DNA of 10,421 nt from Spirogloea muscicola. Its lineage: Eukaryota; Streptophyta; Zygnematophyceae; Spirogloeales; Spirogloeaceae. Each line of letters starts with the position of its first letter. Positions within the stretch are counted from its first letter, which is position 1. Location of the stretch: NCBI GenBank assembly GCA_009602725.1, contig WELB01000112.1:394320-404740 (forward strand), given 5' to 3'. This document shows, piece by piece, positions 8,097-10,421 of this stretch. The notes under the pieces were generated by a model. That model worked only from the letters and a program-made list of their open reading frames with translations, was not told the origin of the DNA and did not search any database. Both the position numbers and the translations under genes were made by a program.

Positions 8097-8244
8097 AAAA
8101 AAAGAGTACCAGAAGGGGGCCAGGCGAGCACGAAGAAAGACGAGCACAAAAAGAAACAAAGCAGCTACGAGAGAAAGCGCCCTGGAGGAGGCCGGCCCGG
8201 TGGCGGAGCCGGTGCACAGGGAGCCAGTGCCCCCGCAATCTTGT

Positions 8245-8263
8245 GGGCTGGCCACTCACAGCC
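8245..8263 (+). repeat. 3' UTR hairpin unit, occurrence 7 (inverted)
   Basis: GGGCTGGCCACTCACAGCC on the plus strand, opposite to the surrounding element; right arm of the long inverted repeat. Confidence 0.65.
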
Positions 8264-8305
8264 ATCGCCCTCTACTGGAAGAAGTGCTCGCCCATAGAGA
8301 AGAGT

Positions 8306-8323
8306 GCCTGGCAAAGCCAGCCC
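8306..8323 (-). repeat. 3' UTR hairpin unit, occurrence 8
   Basis: GGGCTGGCTTTGCCAGGC in element sense, preceded by cttttt: stem CTGGC/GCCAG with a 3-nt loop, about 105 nt after the ORF stop at 8427. Confidence 0.6.
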
Positions 8324-8709
8324 AAAAAGAATGGACAATATCCCAAGCAAAAGAAAGAGGTGCCGAAAAGAACTGCACTACCGTCCATGCCTTCGGACTA
8401 GGACGAAGACATCAGCCAGAGGACGCTCAGTAACCTCTAGTCAGGAGATGCAAGTCGGAGTAGCTAGCCGGGGGAAAGACGTCGCCCTGACGGAAGCCGG
8501 AGGCCGCCGCCAAAGCTCGGCCTGCGCGCAAGTGGACCGCGAACGCAAGGGACCGCTGAAGCGAGACGGCCAATTGCATGCGGAAGACCTGCGCGACGTA
8601 CCCGGCGACATTGAAGCCGGGCTGCTCGCCCTGCTGCCCGTGGCGGCGGGCCGCGGCCTGCTGCGCCAGGCGGTGAAGCAAGTCGAGCCACTTTGCGCCG
8701 AAGGCCCCG

Positions 8710-8736
8710 TGTACGTCGACTGCAAGTCGACGTACA
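8710..8736. repeat. Perfect 11-bp inverted repeat with 5-nt spacer
   Basis: tgtacgtcgac and gtcgacgtaca flank tgcaa. The left arm belongs to the element's own VDV(H) codons; the right arm is the first part of the inserted sequence. Confidence 0.95.
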
Positions 8737-8859
8737 AGAGAGAAGGCACGCGGGGCGCATGAATTGAAAGGGAGGCCAATTCAAGCCAATACATTGTTCA
8801 GGCAGAGTCGAGTGCAGACTAAACAAGGCTACATAATCTAAGGTACCTAAGATGACATT
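8721..8859. other. 139-bp insertion inside the retrotransposon copy
   Basis: It separates FVPLV from VDVHG, which are adjacent in the copy at 10220. It is less GC-rich than the flanks and begins with an inverted copy of the neighbouring 11 bp. In minus sense it ends cttgcag and could pass for an intron, but no strong donor restores the frame exactly. Confidence 0.55.
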
Positions 8860-9257
8860 AACAAGGGGAACAAATTCGTCGCCCACCGGGTGGTCTGCGT
8901 ATTTTCGTTCCTTGGCTTCTGCCGCTTGGCGGACTGCGTAGCCCGCCTCCTCCGACGATCGCTTGGCGCTGCCGGAGACAACACAGTCGTGACCACATCG
9001 GCGATGAGCCGAGGCCCCCCGCCGAGCGCGCTGGCGACGGAATCGGCCCGCCGGGTGTGGACGCGGCCATCCGCCCCAGCGGTCGGAGGCATGATGCTGG
9101 TACTCTCGAGCGCCACGGCATACTGGAAGAGTCTCTCTTCTTTCTCGTTCATTTTCTTCCTTCTCCAGCTGCCATTCACTCCGACTGGCGACTGCTGACT
9201 CGGGTTTCTAAGCTCCCATTTGAATGAATGCGCTCACCCATAAAAGGTAGGGGCTGA

Positions 9258-9280
9258 GAAAGAAGAAGAAGAAGAAGAAG
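9258..9280. repeat. (GAA)n microsatellite
   Basis: Seven to eight GAA units inside the retrotransposon 3' region; in element sense (TTC)n. Confidence 0.95.
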
Positions 9281-9281
9281 G

Positions 9282-9600
9282 CTCGCCCATAGAGAAAGAG
9301 GGGCTGAGAAAGGCCAGCCCAAAAAGATTGGACAGGGACCAAAGAGCTGGAAGGCCCCTTAAACCGGGGCCGGCCAGGCCGGCCAGTCCCACCCGCGCCG
9401 TCCCCACCCACGCCTCAGCACTGGCAGTGGCTGGCCGGCCTCGACCTGGCAGCCGTCCACCGCCAGGCGGCCCTCCCGCTCGTCCGCCACGTTCCCCGCT
9501 GGGTGCGTCCACACATTCGCCGCGCGCTTCGCCCGGCGATGCAGCGGATTGTCCGAGACCATCGGGACGAGGCGGCCTGGAAAGAAGAAAGCGGCTGCTG
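9282..9600 (-). mobile_element. Retrotransposon fragment with RPADV-like coding remnant and 3' sequence
   Basis: The minus frame reads HRRAKRAANVWTHPAGNVAD then EREGRLAVDGCQVEAG, which can be laid beside RRADSV...RLIADVVTTV of the copy at 8427. It runs into 3' UTR-type sequence (hairpin at 9301-9320, ctcgcccatagaga at 9282-9296), so the part coding for FVPL to LLTRGY is missing between them. Similarity is weak. Confidence 0.4.
9301..9320 (-). repeat. 3' UTR hairpin unit, occurrence 9
   Basis: GGGCTGGCCTTTCTCAGCCC in element sense, preceded by cttttt: 6-bp stem GGGCTG/CAGCCC, 8-nt loop. Confidence 0.65.
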
Positions 9601-9613
9601 ATATGAAAGAATC

Positions 9614-9631
9614 GGCTGTGAAATGCCAGCC
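9614..9631 (-). repeat. 3' UTR hairpin unit, occurrence 10
   Basis: GGCTGGCATTTCACAGCC in element sense, ~55 nt after the stop at 9685. Confidence 0.6.
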
Positions 9632-9684
9632 AGATGCATACAGGTGTTCATGACGGAGCCAAAGGCTAGGCAGACAGGGCGCCC

Positions 9685-9848
9685 TCAATACCCCCGTGTC
9701 AGCAGTAGGAAGTCAGATGAGCTGAGGGGAGGAAGAGCAACCCCGCTGCGCAAGCCAGAGGCTGCTGCAAGGGCGCGACCAGCGCGGCGGTGCAAAGCAA
9801 GCGCTTGGGAGCGCTGCAGGGACATAGACAGTCGCATACGGTAGCAGG
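9685..9848 (-). pseudogene. Retrotransposon ORF, extreme C-terminus, copy 3
   Basis: Minus sense: YRMRLSMSLQRSQALALHRR, AGRALAAASGLRSG, then SSSDFLLLTRGY-stop (stop complement 9685-9687), with an intact frame over ~50 codons. Upstream similarity ends at ~9845, exactly where the plus-strand fragment begins; the open frame beyond that point is antisense of the other fragment. Confidence 0.65.
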
Positions 9849-10421
9849 ACACCAGACCCAAAGGCACCGAGCCACACTGGAAGCAGTTCCTCCTCTTCCC
9901 CCGGCTACTGCTCGGGCGCGTCCCCAACGACGGCCGCCGGCAGGGCCAGCAGCCCCTCCTGGAGCGCGTCCAGATGTTCGGGGGCGGCCAGTGGGAGGAG
10001 CTCCTGGCGCGCCACGATGCAGCGGTGGCCGCCTCGGCGGCAGACCATGGGGCCACGCGGGCCGCGCCAGCCGGGGCCGCCAATGTCCGCCGGGCGCTAC
10101 GCTTCGGCCATGCGGGCGAGTTGTCCAGGGCGGTCCAGGCCCTGGACGACTCGGTGCTGGCGCCCAACAACGCCGCCACGCGGGCGGCCCTGGACTCCCT
10201 GCACTCCGATCACCCACCTGCCGACGAGTTCGTCCCCTTGGCGGTGGACGTGCACGGGGCTCTTGGGTCCCAGTGGCTTGACCTATTGGCTAGGCTTGCG
10301 CGGCGGGCTGTGTCCCGCAGACGCGGCGAGCCAGCCGACTTCAACGCCGCGGGCTCGTGGGCTCAGGTATATCGGATGCGCCTCTCTGTATCCCTGCAGC
10401 GGTCCATGGCCCACGCTCTGC
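9845..10421 (+). CDS. Retrotransposon-derived ORF: pre-RT segment fused to C-terminal domain, RT core absent (3' partial)
   Basis: A plus frame open from TAG 9842-9844 to the window end, 192 codons. The first part, HWKQFLLFPRLLLGRV, GQQPLLERVQMFGGGQWEEL, NVRRALRFGHAGELSRAVQA and NNAATRAALDSLH, resembles the segment between endonuclease and RT of LINE polyproteins. It runs straight into SDHPPADEFVPLAVDVHGAL, LARLARRAV and AQVYRMRLSVSLQRSMAHAL, the C-terminal domain of the minus copies. The RT palm motifs expected between the two parts are missing, yet the frame is kept. No Met is needed near the start, so it is a 5' partial piece. It may be a neutral deletion derivative or part of a non-autonomous element. 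Confidence 0.6.

Larger units (their letters stand above)
7970..8278. repeat. 34-bp near-perfect inverted repeat bounding a ~309-bp segment
   Basis: 7970-8003 is the reverse complement of 8245-8278 with one mismatch in 34 (loop base t/a). The enclosed 241 bp is purine-rich on the plus strand. Target-site duplications are not evident. Confidence 0.8.
7848..8426 (-). mobile_element. Non-LTR retrotransposon 3' untranslated region, copy 2 (expanded)
   Basis: 7848-7968 and 8183-8236 match the 3' region at 3563-3734, but ~215 bp lies between the two parts here. Four hairpin units occur (7985, 8078, 8245, 8306), one inverted. The end near the ORF (8287-8335) also matches 9282-9330: ctcgcccatagaga and agcccaaaaaga are shared. 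Confidence 0.6.
8427..9190 (-). pseudogene. Non-LTR retrotransposon ORF, C-terminal part, copy 2 (best preserved)
   Basis: In minus sense, from upstream: RRADSVASALGGGPRLIADV continuing VTTVLSP, which resembles the 'RPADV...DVTVVSP' stretch after the zinc finger of LINE polyproteins; a frameshift near 8950; AVRQAAEAKERKYADHPVGD then EFVPLV; an inserted 139 bp (8721-8859); then VDVHGAFGAKWLDLLHRLAQ, GYVAQVFRMQLAVSLQRSLA, RAGRALAAASGFRQGDVF and SYSDLHLLTRGY-stop (stop complement 8427-8429). This is the longest view of the element's C-terminus here. The RT core itself is absent (5' truncation near 9190). The family call rests on recalled LINE architecture, not on an alignment. Confidence 0.65.

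Noticed and set aside
9850-10217. Minus-strand frames upstream of the LLTRGY end
   Set aside because: Antisense shadow of the plus-strand retrotransposon ORF, whose motifs match the other copies.
9685-10421. Twin priming of a single element as explanation of the head-to-head pair
   Set aside because: Both fragments contain the same C-terminal region (YRMRLS..SLQRS) with different sequence, so they come from two different copies.
1-10421. CRISPR array, rRNA or tRNA genes
   Set aside because: No regularly spaced repeats and no recognisable rRNA or tRNA core was seen; a covariance search was not possible by eye.

Overview
The window looks like nuclear DNA of a GC-rich microalga, most likely a green alga. 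Reasons: a gene split by spliceosomal-type introns, a family GT92 (GALS-like) glycosyltransferase, many decayed non-LTR retrotransposon pieces and a retropepsin-type polyprotein remnant. There are no operons, bacterial ribosome sites or CRISPR repeats. The lineage is an inference; a haptophyte or dinoflagellate is not excluded. One ambiguous base (4326) points to a draft assembly.

Layout. 1-3270 (+): an intron-containing GT92 gene whose 5' end lies before the window. Its last three exons (2076-2250, 2528-2711, 2843-3270) join in frame with correct phases, and two of the joining introns start with GC instead of GT. 3050-3520: its last-exon tail and 3' flank, which recur at 6913-7370 as a 5'-truncated copy. 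3563-4330, 4605-4745, 7848-9190, 9282-9600 and 9685-9848 (-), plus 4737-4950 and 9845-10421 (+): fragments of one retrotransposon family, mostly its C-terminal ORF end (several end in LLTRGY-stop) and 3' untranslated region. 5030-5944 (+): a broken gag/protease-like polyprotein with an LDTGA retropepsin active site. 5945-6840 and 7371-7847: nothing recognisable.

The only plausibly working gene is the GT92 glycosyltransferase; the rest is a repeat graveyard downstream of it. The most interesting structures are a hairpin unit seen ten times in the retrotransposon 3' regions (two copies form a 34-bp near-perfect inverted repeat), a retrotransposon ORF in which a pre-RT segment is fused in frame to the C-terminal domain with no RT core, repeated GC-AG introns, and the paired occurrence of the GT92 3' end beside antisense retrotransposon 3' ends.
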